A stretch of DNA of 64,000 bases, from positions 1 to 64,000 of the forward strand of contig NZ_JAMBAQ010000009.1 of NCBI RefSeq assembly GCF_023336735.1, read 5' to 3'. This DNA is from Moraxella oculi (GTDB lineage: Bacteria > Pseudomonadota > Gammaproteobacteria > Pseudomonadales > Moraxellaceae). A model generated the notes under the pieces. That model did no database searches. It was not told where the DNA came from and saw nothing but the letters and a program-made list of their open reading frames with translations. Within the stretch, counting starts at the first letter, position 1; every line of letters starts with the position of its first letter. The position numbers were made by a program, and so were the translations under genes. Below, piece by piece: positions 56,112 to 64,000 of the stretch.

Positions 56112-56684
56112 ATGAGTAAGCCCACACTATCTGAAGCTTTAAAAGAGCATTCACGCACAACCCATGACGCCGTGGATCATTTGGTCATGAGCATGCAACC
56201 ATTTGCCAATCATGACAACTACCGCAAATTCCTACAAGCACAGTTTGAGTTTCATAAAACCGTCCATCCAATCTATCAAAATCAAAAACTTGCCAGCCAG
56301 TTTGATGACTTAGCACAATTAAGTCGCCTAGATCGCGTGAAGTCTGACATGAAAGACTTGGCGGTTGAAGCTTACGATAAAGACATTGAACAGCCAAGCT
56401 ATGATGAAGATGAGGCTGTCGGCTGGTTGTATTGCGTTGAAGGGTCAAATGTCGGTGCGGCAATTTTGTATAAAGAAGCAGGAAAGATTGATTTAACAGA
56501 TGATTTTGGTGCTTCTCATTTGGCTGCTCATGCAGATGGTCGCATGCCACATTGGCGTTCGGTGAAAGCCAAAATTGACGCACTGCCATTTGACGAACAA
56601 CAAAGACAAGCCGCCATGAAAGGTGCAGATGACGCATTTGCTTATTTTAAACGCTTGATTCGTCAAATATATGAAACAGAGTGA
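56112..56684 (+). CDS. hemO: Biliverdin-producing heme oxygenase
   Basis: Opens heme to biliverdin, CO and iron, normally for iron acquisition from host heme. The 190-residue all-helical protein has SEALKEHSRTTHDAVDHLV near the N-terminus, where His18 or the nearby His13 is the expected proximal heme ligand, and EGSNVGAAILYKEAG, whose Gly-rich stretch fits the distal helix. Length matches bacterial HemO/PigA. AAGG-TTATTT precedes the ATG at 56112; an ATG six codons earlier is rejected. It is a single gene; no TonB receptor or heme transport genes are beside it. Confidence 0.88.
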   Translation: MSKPTLSEALKEHSRTTHDAVDHLVMSMQPFANHDNYRKFLQAQFEFHKTVHPIYQNQKLASQFDDLAQLSRLDRVKSDMKDLAVEAYDKDIEQPSYDEDEAVGWLYCVEGSNVGAAILYKEAGKIDLTDDFGASHLAAHADGRMPHWRSVKAKIDALPFDEQQRQAAMKGADDAFAYFKRLIRQIYETE

Positions 56685-56712
56685 GTGATTGCCCAGTTGT
56701 TAATATCCAATC

Positions 56713-56753
56713 AAAAAAAACCAAACCCATGACGACAAGGGTTTGGTTTTTTT
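56713..56753. terminator. Bidirectional terminator between hemO and the M16 protease gene
   Basis: AAAAACCAAACCC and GGGTTTGGTTTTT form a 13-bp or longer stem with a 10-base loop; long T runs on both strands. Confidence 0.93.
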
Positions 56754-56765
56754 AATGAGAATGGC

Positions 56766-59720
56766 TTAATCGGTCAGTTTTTTTACCAAAAATCCTAGCT
56801 GTTCAACCACTTGCTCTTTTTCAAGCGGTGCTAGGGTGGCTTTGGTGTGAGGCTTGTCTTTTAAATATCGGCAAGCCACGCGTTTTAGGTCGTCTATTGT
56901 TACCGCCAAAATCTTAGCACGCAACGCTTGCTGATACACTCTATCACGACCATGAAGCTGAGCGAAACAGGACTTGACCGCCTCGCCTGCTGGCGAACCT
57001 GGCTTATCCATACCAGCGATGATGCCCATGATTGCTTCTTGTAGTTGAGATTCATCATGCTCATGATCAATCAACCAATCAATACTGGCCAAAAAATGAG
57101 CAAATGTCTCTTGGCAATTCGGATCTCGATAGCTATAAAACTTAAATGCCGCCGCATTACCATCAAAGCTTGCACCACCACCATAAGCACCACCTTTTTC
57201 ACGAATGGCAGCATGCAGATAGCCATTACGCAAAAATGGAGCAAGCACCATCAGTGCAGGTGCGTCCTCATCGCCTGCGGTGGTTGCAGCGTAAGCGGCT
57301 GCATTATGATAAACATTGGTGGAGATCAGCCAGGCAATGTCTTGAGAATTATTACCATTCACAATCTGCGACAAATCATCAAATACTAACAGGTCTCTTG
57401 ACACACGCTGAGATCTTGGTTGGGTATGAAGCGTTCGGCTGATTGTGCTTGTCAACACATCTGCCATCTCAGGTTCACAAACAACAATGACATCTTTTGG
57501 TAGACTGACGATGCGATCATGCAATGCCGCAAGGCGTTCAGACAGCACAGCCCACTTACCTTCTCCTTCTTGTGCCATAAAGGCTTTTAACGCAGACAGT
57601 GCAGGCAATCCTGAAAACGCATATTCAATCTTGGCCAATCGGCTAAAATTTTGGCTTGCCGTCTGCATTGCATAAGCATGACCTGAGCCAGCAAGGCGAG
57701 ATTGCCAGCTGCCTTGTTTTTGCTGTAACAGTTCACGAATGCGGTCAACCTCACTAAAAATCGACTCGTCAAGCACTTGATTGACCAACTCAATCGCCTC
57801 AAGCTTGCGATTGAGTGCGCGGGTCGCCACCACAAAATAGCTACTCATCTTATCCTTGTTCACCGTATCGGTACGCTGACTGATGCGTGCCGTTACACCA
57901 GATGAGCAAGCTGCTTGTACCGCCTGAAATGCTCTGGCATCATGCTTGGTCGTGCCCACCTCGGACAATAGCGTCAGATAAATGGGCAGTAGCGGATCAT
58001 CTAAAATCTCATCTGCACGCTCGCCTAAATCCATGACCACCTGATAATAATACAAGCCATTCGTACCTGCATGATATTCATACAGAGTGCGAGTCTTGCC
58101 GTCTAACACGATGGCTTTTTTATTGGCATCAATAAAACTGATGTCATTTGGAATGTCGTCAAGACCCACCTTTGGCAAGACATCAACATCATCAATCATC
58201 GCTTGGCGTTGTCGTAATTGTTGGGATTTTTGCTCTATTGTCATGCGGTCATGATCAGTCATCGTCTTGCTTAATTCGTCCAGCGCCACCTGCTCATCTG
58301 CCAATAACCGTTGAGCTTTTTGTTTGTCGGGAGATAGCGTTAAGCGTACACGATGCGGATTGTCTAACAGATGCTCTTTGATGAGTGATGGTATGAAATC
58401 TGGATTTTTCGCCTGTTGTCTTAGCCATGCCAAATGCCCATCAATCTGCCACACATCCAAAGGATTACCGCCATGAATCACCGTGCTAAATGCCTCAAGA
58501 ATTAATGTCAGACCATATGGCATGCCATCGCCACCAATATGTCTTTGATCAAGCTCTATTTGATGTAGCACCGTCTCAATCATATCCGCATCCACACCTT
58601 GCTGCACAACCTGTTCAAGCAGGTCTAAAATACCCTTTTCAATATCATCAGCATATTCAACATCACTGCCACGAACCCCTGCATAAAACACCATTTCATA
58701 ATGACTGTCATCAAGCCCCAATAAAGGGCTTGGAGCAGTGGCATGAACATAGCTTTCTAGATAGGCACGCAGCGGAGAACCTGAATGCTCTATCAACACC
58801 CCTTCTACCAGACGAAGTGCCAAGCGTTGTCTTGGATCATTGATGGTCGGCAATAACCACGATAACACATGATGCGTCATCTGCTTCTTATCATCATCTG
58901 CCGCATAGGTATCAAATACCTGCACAGGCTTGGTTAATCTCCGCTCTGTTACAGAGGTGAACTTTTTGCCCATTTTTGGACGCTCGATATCATCAAAACG
59001 ACTCAGCACATGCTCACAAAGGTGTGCTTGGATAGCTTCCGCCTTGATATTGCCAAAGCTCATTATGATGGCATTTGACGGATGATAATGAACCTGATGA
59101 AATTTCACCAAATCCTCATGCGTCAATTCAATAATGTGCTTAGGATCGCCGCCAGAATTATAATGATAGGTTGTCGTCGGGAACACATGGGGAGTCAAGG
59201 CGTAATACAGCTGATCTATCTCACCACTCATTGCACCTTTCATCTCATTAAAAACAATGCCATGATACTCGGGCTTGCCCTCATCATTCATCTCAATGCG
59301 AATGCCCTCTTGGGCAAAGTCAAGCTCGTGAATGTTTGGAAAAAAGCACGCATCGGCATAGACGGATAACAGATTAAAAAAGTCATTGACATTTTGAGTG
59401 GCAAACGGATAGACCGTCCAGTCTGCTGCCGTCATCGCATTCATGAAAGTCTGCAAAGACCGCTTTATCATACTAAAAAATGGATCTCTCACAGGGTATT
59501 TTTCACTGCCACACAGCACCACATGTTCCAAAACATGTGCTTCACCTCGTGAACTCATCGGCTGTGTCGCAAAGCCTATCATCAAGGCATTTTCATCATA
59601 ATCACATGCCAAATGATAATGAATCATTCCAGTATCCTGATGGCGATAATGCAGCACATCGATATCTAACGCCTCGATTTTTGTTTTACTAATAAGCTTA
59701 AAAGCATTTGGGACTGTCAT
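56766..59720 (-). CDS. M16C metalloprotease, PreP (presequence protease)-like
   Basis: A large zinc peptidase expected to degrade peptides of moderate length. The 984-residue protein has the inverted zinc motif HVLEH at residues 62-66 (MSSRGEAHVLEHVVLCGSEK) and the distal glutamate region QEGIRIEMNDEG about 75 residues later. The second, inactive M16 pair makes up the C-terminal half, with LRNGYLHAAIREKGGAYGGG and the FYSYRDPN motif that close the chamber. Length and the GSEKYPVRDPFFSMIKRSL stretch match the PreP/Cym1 subfamily, as opposed to pitrilysin. No signal peptide is seen, so it is cytoplasmic, or exported by an unseen route. Confidence 0.92.
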   Translation of the reverse strand: MTVPNAFKLISKTKIEALDIDVLHYRHQDTGMIHYHLACDYDENALMIGFATQPMSSRGEAHVLEHVVLCGSEKYPVRDPFFSMIKRSLQTFMNAMTAADWTVYPFATQNVNDFFNLLSVYADACFFPNIHELDFAQEGIRIEMNDEGKPEYHGIVFNEMKGAMSGEIDQLYYALTPHVFPTTTYHYNSGGDPKHIIELTHEDLVKFHQVHYHPSNAIIMSFGNIKAEAIQAHLCEHVLSRFDDIERPKMGKKFTSVTERRLTKPVQVFDTYAADDDKKQMTHHVLSWLLPTINDPRQRLALRLVEGVLIEHSGSPLRAYLESYVHATAPSPLLGLDDSHYEMVFYAGVRGSDVEYADDIEKGILDLLEQVVQQGVDADMIETVLHQIELDQRHIGGDGMPYGLTLILEAFSTVIHGGNPLDVWQIDGHLAWLRQQAKNPDFIPSLIKEHLLDNPHRVRLTLSPDKQKAQRLLADEQVALDELSKTMTDHDRMTIEQKSQQLRQRQAMIDDVDVLPKVGLDDIPNDISFIDANKKAIVLDGKTRTLYEYHAGTNGLYYYQVVMDLGERADEILDDPLLPIYLTLLSEVGTTKHDARAFQAVQAACSSGVTARISQRTDTVNKDKMSSYFVVATRALNRKLEAIELVNQVLDESIFSEVDRIRELLQQKQGSWQSRLAGSGHAYAMQTASQNFSRLAKIEYAFSGLPALSALKAFMAQEGEGKWAVLSERLAALHDRIVSLPKDVIVVCEPEMADVLTSTISRTLHTQPRSQRVSRDLLVFDDLSQIVNGNNSQDIAWLISTNVYHNAAAYAATTAGDEDAPALMVLAPFLRNGYLHAAIREKGGAYGGGASFDGNAAAFKFYSYRDPNCQETFAHFLASIDWLIDHEHDESQLQEAIMGIIAGMDKPGSPAGEAVKSCFAQLHGRDRVYQQALRAKILAVTIDDLKRVACRYLKDKPHTKATLAPLEKEQVVEQLGFLVKKLTD

Positions 59721-59774
59721 GGCTTTTCCTAATTATCTGTTATCTATGAATACTTCTAACTCAAAAAAATGTCT

Positions 59775-59783
59775 AGTTTAGCA
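59775..59783 (-). promoter_or_regulatory. Extended -10 promoter element for the M16 protease gene
   Basis: TGCTAAACT reads toward the protease gene, about 55 bases before its start; AT-rich upstream. Confidence 0.45.
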
Positions 59784-60005
59784 TAATTTGATATAAAATA
59801 ATGCACAATGAAGCCTAAAAAATGGTTAGAGTTTGCTTGATGGTGTTTTACAACGCTCCGCAACCCAAAAACAGTCATCATTGATACTGATTGGCTATCA
59901 TCAATGATCATTAATTGCCAAACATATGACAAATGCCAAACCTTGACAATTTGGTTAGCAAATCATTCGTTTTTGGCAATTTATCGCCAAATTCAGCCCA
60001 CCATT
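59784..60005. other. Spacer between the AT-rich gene pair and the M16 protease gene
   Basis: About 220 bases. Nothing coding is supported; short frames on the plus strand lack ribosome-binding sites. No intrinsic terminator is evident for the minus-strand membrane genes that end at 60006. Confidence 0.45.
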
Positions 60006-60181
60006 TTAAAAAGGCACAAAATAAAGCCCAGAGGTATTCCAAAACGGTAAGACAAGCAAATAAAATATCAACAAAGTCGCAAGCAACCCCACCAGCTTTT
60101 TATGCTTTTTTGATGCTTTATTAGATACAAAATCGGCAAAAATAACACAATCGGAATGACAAAGTTTAGTAGGTAAAACAT
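60006..60181 (-). pseudogene. Small two-segment membrane protein with an apparent frameshift
   Basis: An ATG at 60179-60181 follows GAGGTGATTG, with ideal spacing and just after the stop of the large membrane protein gene. Its frame reads MFYLLNFVIPIVLFLPILYL and ends after 37 codons at 60068. If one base is added at the G tract (CCCC at 60087-60090 on the plus strand), the frame continues SWWGLLATLLIFYLLVLPFW to a stop at 60006-60008, giving a coherent protein of about 58 residues with two membrane segments. So this is either a broken gene, a sequencing error, or a truncated 37-residue protein. No family is recognised. Confidence 0.4.
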
Positions 60182-60184
60182 CAA

Positions 60185-61732
60185 TCACCTCAAATACAAT
60201 TTTATTTCATTCATTGGGATTTTGGATAAATAATAATCGCTCACAAGCTGTAAATATTTGCCGTCAATCACAAGACATTTGGCGGATTTTTCTTTGTTAT
60301 TACCCTCATCATCAAAAAAATCCACCGATACAGGGCAAAATACTTTGGTGTTGCCTAAATTCCAAGCAAAGTAGCCGTAAAGAGCGTTGGGGCTTATGCT
60401 ATTAATATAATCATTAAGTTTTCTGCAACTCTTCATATTTTGATTTGTAAAAACATCTACTTGGCAATATTTACCCCAAAATACTGGTTCAAAATTATAT
60501 TGATACTTTTTAATATCTTTTTCCGTTAAACCATTAATCGTATCTGACATGGCATTGCCATTATGTATGAGATACCAAGATGAATTTTGGGGTTTTTCTA
60601 TAAATCTTGTTTTATAAAGAGAAACTTCATAATTACTAAAAACAGAAACATAGCATAAATAAAAAAGGACAAATAGAGCACTCGCAATATAAAAAGCATA
60701 ATTATGTCTTTTGTTCTTATAGAAATATTCAAAAGATAAATAAGAAAAAAGCAAAGAAGATGAAAAAATAATAATTGAAAAAATATAGAACAATATAAAA
60801 GTTTTAGTATTTTCCAGTACGCCCAATGTAGGAATAATGACAAATAAAAAATGTAAACACACAGGTAATATATGCAGCATAGCAATTGCAAGAACCCAAA
60901 TACTATTTTCCTGTATATTGTTTTTGTATAATTTATTTTGATTTAAAAAAATAAAACCATATGCTATATTAAAAAATATAAATACAAAAGTTAAAAAATT
61001 TAAAATATTACTATAATATTTATTGAGAGAAGTACTTAATATTGAGTCAGCAAAAAATATTATTGTGAAAATTCCAATAAACCAAAACATACTCCAATAA
61101 ACAAACTTAGCATAATAAATGATGTCTCTTTTTTTATTTTCATAAAAAAATGTATTTTCTATAATATTAAAAAATAATTTAATAATATTTATAGAAAATC
61201 CAATTACAGATATGAAAAATAGTGTTATAAATAATAATACTGGTATTAATAAAGAAAAAATTAACTTATTAGCATTTAAAATAAACTTTATCACATTTTT
61301 TAATTTTGGATTTATACTGAGTAATTTATTTTTATTTTTTGATGAGCTATTTTGGGAAATTTGTTTCTTGCTACCTGGATTTAAAAAATCACTAGAGATA
61401 TTATTTAGTATTATGTTTATAAAAAAAGGAGACAAAAAACCAAACGATAAGATAATATAGAATATAATATGAACAATAAAAATTGAGACGGACACATTAG
61501 ATGCTGAAATATTATCAGGGAATAAAAATAAATGATTTATCTTTTTTAGATACAAGTAAACATTGATTCCCCCAAAGATAATGCCAAAAATTGTAGCGAT
61601 GCTGATAAATTTAATTAAATACTCAAAAATAGCATTTAACTTCTTAAATTGAAAATTGTTAGAATTATGTTGTATTTCAAAATCCTGGCAGACACCGATA
61701 TTCTCTTTATCTTTTAAATCTTTTATTGGCAT
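60185..61732 (-). CDS. AT-rich multi-pass membrane protein of unknown function
   Basis: I do not recognise a family. The 515-residue protein has a polar N-terminus of about 35 residues (MPIKDLKDKENIGVCQDFEI), about eight membrane segments between residues 38 and 365 (for example FISIATIFGIIFGGINVYLY, SIFIVHIIFYIILSFGFLSP, LAIAMLHILPVCLHFLFVII, FILFYIFSIIIFSSSLLFSY), and a soluble C-terminal part of about 140 residues with several cysteines (GKYCQVDVF, MKSCRKLND, TKVFCPVSVDFFDDEG, AKCLVIDGKYLQL). Ile, Phe, Asn and Lys are very frequent, and the gene is clearly richer in A+T than its neighbours, a sign of transfer. AAGGATAAAAA precedes the ATG. It is followed directly by the small membrane frame at 60006-60181. 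Confidence 0.75.
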   Translation of the reverse strand: MPIKDLKDKENIGVCQDFEIQHNSNNFQFKKLNAIFEYLIKFISIATIFGIIFGGINVYLYLKKINHLFLFPDNISASNVSVSIFIVHIIFYIILSFGFLSPFFINIILNNISSDFLNPGSKKQISQNSSSKNKNKLLSINPKLKNVIKFILNANKLIFSLLIPVLLFITLFFISVIGFSINIIKLFFNIIENTFFYENKKRDIIYYAKFVYWSMFWFIGIFTIIFFADSILSTSLNKYYSNILNFLTFVFIFFNIAYGFIFLNQNKLYKNNIQENSIWVLAIAMLHILPVCLHFLFVIIPTLGVLENTKTFILFYIFSIIIFSSSLLFSYLSFEYFYKNKRHNYAFYIASALFVLFYLCYVSVFSNYEVSLYKTRFIEKPQNSSWYLIHNGNAMSDTINGLTEKDIKKYQYNFEPVFWGKYCQVDVFTNQNMKSCRKLNDYINSISPNALYGYFAWNLGNTKVFCPVSVDFFDDEGNNKEKSAKCLVIDGKYLQLVSDYYLSKIPMNEIKLYLR

Positions 61733-61749
61733 TTTTTATCCTTGAAATC

Positions 61750-61784
61750 AAAAAAAACACCAAGCAACTTAAATTGCTTGGTGT
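61750..61784 (-). terminator. Terminator after ettA
   Basis: ACACCAAGCAA and TTGCTTGGTGT form an 11-bp stem with a 6-base loop, followed on the minus strand by eight Ts, 8 bases past the ettA stop. Confidence 0.93.
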
Positions 61785-61791
61785 GATAATA

Positions 61792-63453
61792 TTAACCCCC
61801 AATCTTCTTATATTTCATTCTCTTAGGCGTGGCATCTGCCCCAAGTCGTTCTTTACGCCATTTTTCATATTCTGAATAATTGCCGTCAAAAAATTCAGGC
61901 TCTTCATTTTCAAACGACAAAATATGCGTACAAATACGGTCCAAGAACCATCGGTCGTGCGACACCACCATGACCGTACCAGGGAACACCTGCACCGCAT
62001 CTTCCAAGGCACGCAAGGTTTCCACATCAAGGTCGTTGGACGGTTCGTCAAGCAAGATGACATTCGCCCCTTGTTTTAAGGTTTTGGCAAGTTGTAAGCG
62101 ATTGCGTTCACCGCCCGACAGATTGCCCACCAGTTTTTGCTGGTCTTGACCTTTAAAGTTAAAACGCCCAATATAAGCACGGCTTGGCGTGGTGTACTCG
62201 CCCACGGTAATCATATCAAGCCCGTCCGAGACTTCTTCCCACACGGTTTTGTTGTCGTCCAGATTATCACGCACCTGCCCCACATAGGCGACTTTCACGC
62301 TCTCGCCCACTTCTACCGTGCCAGTATCGGGCTTGTCTTTGCCGGTAATCATATTAAACAGCGTGGTTTTACCTGCACCGTTCGGCCCAACAATCCCCAC
62401 AATCGCCATTGGCGGCACGGTAAAGGATAAGTTTTCATACAGCAAACGACCGTCAAAGGATTTGGAGATGTTCTTGACCTCAATGACTTTATTACCTAGG
62501 CGTGGTCCTGGTGGGATATAAATTTCTGCTGTTTCATTACGCTGTTGGAACTCACGAGAGTTCATCTCTTCAAAGCGTTCTAGGCGGGATTTGGATTTGG
62601 CTTGCTGACCTTTTTGATTTTTGCGTACCCATTCTAGTTCTTGCTTTAAGGCTTTGGCAAAGGCTTCTTCTTGCTTTTGTTCTTGTTCTAGGCGTTTATT
62701 TTTTTGTTCTAGCCATTCGGTGTAGTTGCCTTGATACGGATAGCCATAGCCACGGTCAAGCTCCAAAATCCACTCAGCAACATTGTCAAGGAAATAGCGG
62801 TCGTGGGTAATCGCCACAATCGTGCCTGAATAATCTTTTAAAAATCTTTCAAGCCACGCCACACTCTCAGCGTCTAAGTGGTTGGTCGGCTCATCAAGCA
62901 GCAGCATATCAGGCTTAGATAAAAGCAGTCGGCACAATGCCACACGGCGTTTTTCACCGCCAGACAGCTTAGAAACATCAGCGTCCCACGGTGGCAAGCG
63001 AAGTGCGTCCGCTGCTTTTTCAAGCTGGGTATTTAGGTTGTGAGCGTCCCACGCTTGAATGATGTCTTCCATTTTGCCTTGTTCTACGGCAAGTTTGTCA
63101 AAGTCAGCATCAGGTTCGGCATATTCGGCGTAGATTTGGTTTAGGCGTTCAAGGGCATCTAGGGCTTCACGCACACCATCTTCTACATTGCCACGCACAT
63201 CTTTGGCAGGGTCTAGCTGGGGTTCTTGGGGTAAATAGCCAACTTTAATGCCTGCTTGGGGGCGAGCTTCACCACTGTATTCGGTGTCCACGCCTGCCAT
63301 AATGCGTAGCAAGGTGGATTTGCCTGCACCGTTTAGCCCCAATACGCCAATTTTGGCACCTGGGAAAAATGACAATGAAATGTCCTTTAAAATCTCTCGC
63401 TTAGGCGGGATGATTTTGGACACTTTGTTCATTGTATAAATATATTGAGCCAT
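61792..63453 (-). CDS. ettA: Energy-dependent translational throttle protein EttA (ABC-F ATPase)
   Basis: EttA binds the ribosomal E site and gates the first elongation steps according to the ATP/ADP ratio. The 553-residue protein has two ABC domains. Domain 1: Walker A GLNGAGKST, signature LSGGEKRRVALCRLLL, Walker B LLLDEPTNHLD. A charged arm/linker (QKNKRLEQEQKQEEAFAKAL, then SRLERFEEMNSREF) precedes domain 2: Walker A GPNGAGKTT, signature LSGGERNRLQLAKTL, Walker B ILLDEPSNDLD. The N-terminus AQYIYTMNKVSKIIPPKREI and length of about 555 are specific to EttA rather than Uup or YheS. AAAGGATAGCT precedes the ATG. It has its own promoter and terminator. Confidence 0.96.
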   Translation of the reverse strand: MAQYIYTMNKVSKIIPPKREILKDISLSFFPGAKIGVLGLNGAGKSTLLRIMAGVDTEYSGEARPQAGIKVGYLPQEPQLDPAKDVRGNVEDGVREALDALERLNQIYAEYAEPDADFDKLAVEQGKMEDIIQAWDAHNLNTQLEKAADALRLPPWDADVSKLSGGEKRRVALCRLLLSKPDMLLLDEPTNHLDAESVAWLERFLKDYSGTIVAITHDRYFLDNVAEWILELDRGYGYPYQGNYTEWLEQKNKRLEQEQKQEEAFAKALKQELEWVRKNQKGQQAKSKSRLERFEEMNSREFQQRNETAEIYIPPGPRLGNKVIEVKNISKSFDGRLLYENLSFTVPPMAIVGIVGPNGAGKTTLFNMITGKDKPDTGTVEVGESVKVAYVGQVRDNLDDNKTVWEEVSDGLDMITVGEYTTPSRAYIGRFNFKGQDQQKLVGNLSGGERNRLQLAKTLKQGANVILLDEPSNDLDVETLRALEDAVQVFPGTVMVVSHDRWFLDRICTHILSFENEEPEFFDGNYSEYEKWRKERLGADATPKRMKYKKIGG

Positions 63454-63535
63454 AGCTATCCTTTTGATTTAAAAGAAAAATTTTAAAAATTGACCACACT
63501 CTTATTGCTAAGATCAATGGTAAGCTTAACCGCTT

Positions 63536-63564
63536 ATTATCGCATTGTTTTGTATGGCTAGCAA
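63536..63564 (-). promoter_or_regulatory. Promoter of ettA
   Basis: On the minus strand TTGCTA (63559-63564) and GATAAT (63536-63541) are 17 bases apart, with a TG just before the -10 (TGCGATAAT). The start codon is about 83 bases downstream. A 33-bp palindrome lies 25 bases upstream of the -35. Confidence 0.6.
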
Positions 63565-63589
63565 GGTGTTTTGTCTGAGATTTTCCAGG

Positions 63590-63622
63590 GTGAATATACA
63601 TCAATGATTGATGTATATTCAC
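63590..63622. repeat. Perfect 33-bp palindrome upstream of ettA
   Basis: GTGAATATACATCAAT, one central base, then its exact complement. A 16-bp arm with a single central base is too tight for a simple hairpin loop but would fold with a short loop, and in DNA could bind a dimeric or tetrameric regulator. There is no T run after it on either strand, so terminator function is unlikely. Confidence 0.8.
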
Positions 63623-63950
63623 TAATGATAAATAATAAAAAAGAAGCTGGCACATATAATGTACACACCATCATAAAAAACCAATCGCCATAACACGACA
63701 AAAGTCAATTGAAAGCCACCTAAATTCTTCGCGACAAAAATTTACTGTCGAGCATCAAATATTTGCTAGGTATGCAAAATAATGCAGTTATGCAATGCCA
63801 TCACAAAATACGATTGACAATACAACATCATCTGGTTTAAGCAGCCAATCTGACACAACCCACAAATTTTTTATAAAATTCTTGCCCAATTATTAAAATT
63901 TACTAATTTTTATAACAATCATACTGCTTTCTTTCTTAAAATAAAAATTG
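63623..63950. other. AT-rich spacer upstream of the last gene
   Basis: About 330 bases with no supported gene on either strand. A TTGACA at about 63822-63827 has no convincing -10. It contains the upstream control region of the plus-strand gene that begins at 63985. Confidence 0.45.
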
Positions 63951-63956
63951 TATAAT
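63951..63956 (+). promoter_or_regulatory. Likely -10 box of the gene starting at 63985
   Basis: Consensus TATAAT 29 bases before the ATG in a very AT-rich stretch; the preceding TG (TTG-TATAAT) is one base off the extended -10 position, and no good -35 is seen. Confidence 0.45.
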
Positions 63957-63984
63957 AAAACCTCCCAATCTTAAAGGAATTGTT

Positions 63985-64000
63985 ATGAAAAATATTCTAC
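63985..64000 (+). CDS. Start of a gene cut by the window edge
   Basis: The ATG at 63985 follows AAAGGAATTGTT, an excellent ribosome-binding site, after a TATAAT box. Only five codons are visible (MKNIL and one further base), with Lys and hydrophobic residues that could begin a signal peptide. Identity cannot be told. Confidence 0.6.

Noticed and set aside
60087-60090. Phase-variable poly-G tract
   Set aside because: Only four Gs; slippage-prone tracts in this group are usually much longer, so decay or sequencing error is the simpler view.

Overview
The window reads as an ordinary chromosomal stretch of a gamma-proteobacterium of the family Moraxellaceae, most likely a Moraxella. This rests on overall moderate-to-low G+C, a short-form HisG, a murA neighbour of the IbaG type, gltX followed by tRNA-Ala(GGC) and tRNA-Glu(UUC), an rsmH-ftsL-ftsI-murE-murF-mraY block without mraZ, and a 265-residue AccA that lacks the usual N-terminal extension. 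The genus is an inference from gene content and protein character; no database search was possible. No phage, insertion sequence, CRISPR array or rRNA gene was seen.

Layout. 1-3.6 kb: the str operon on the minus strand (rpsL, rpsG, fusA, start of tuf). 3.7-5.4 kb: an EcsC-domain protein with a long helical repeat region. 5.7-8.5 kb: fabB and pabB on the plus strand. 8.7-19.6 kb: a minus-strand run with a long aminopeptidase P, a small membrane protein, lnt, yggT, proC, tilS, accA, ppx and rluC. 20.3-23.8 kb: rne, divergent from rluC and preceded by a long leader. 23.8-32.1 kb: minus strand again with class I fumarase, hisC-hisD-hisG, murA, ibaG, dolP, yraN and an RDD membrane protein. 32.3-34 kb: rlmH and a convergent Bcr/CflA-type efflux pump. 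34.1-41.8 kb: the division and peptidoglycan cluster. 42.1-44 kb: gltX and two tRNA genes. 44.4-48.6 kb: hisF, ribH, nusB, thiL, pgpA. 48.7-53.2 kb: a MacA-MacB-outer-membrane-factor operon. 53.2-56.7 kb: glmU, upp, a DUF454 membrane protein and heme oxygenase. 56.8-59.7 kb: a PreP-like M16 protease. 60.0-61.7 kb: a strikingly AT-rich pair of membrane proteins of unknown function. 61.8-63.5 kb: ettA, then a 530-base spacer with a perfect 33-bp palindrome and the first codons of a further gene at the edge.

How the genes work together. Several groups serve envelope building: murA, murE, murF, mraY, ftsI, ftsL and glmU for peptidoglycan; lnt and dolP for lipoproteins and the outer membrane; fabB, accA and pgpA for fatty acid and phospholipid synthesis. 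A second theme is translation and RNA (S12, S7, EF-G, EF-Tu, GltX, tRNAs, TilS, RsmH, RlmH, RluC, RNase E, NusB, EttA). Histidine genes are split into at least two sites (hisGDC and hisF). Many minus- and plus-strand genes are preceded by an extended -10 element of the form TGCTAAACT or TGCTATAAT, and many are separated by strong bidirectional terminators.

The best candidates for something undescribed are the AT-rich membrane gene pair at 60-61.7 kb, the EcsC-domain protein with LEA-like 11-residue repeats at 3.7-5.4 kb, and the 33-bp palindrome upstream of ettA. I see no convincing complete novel system; most of the window is conserved housekeeping DNA.
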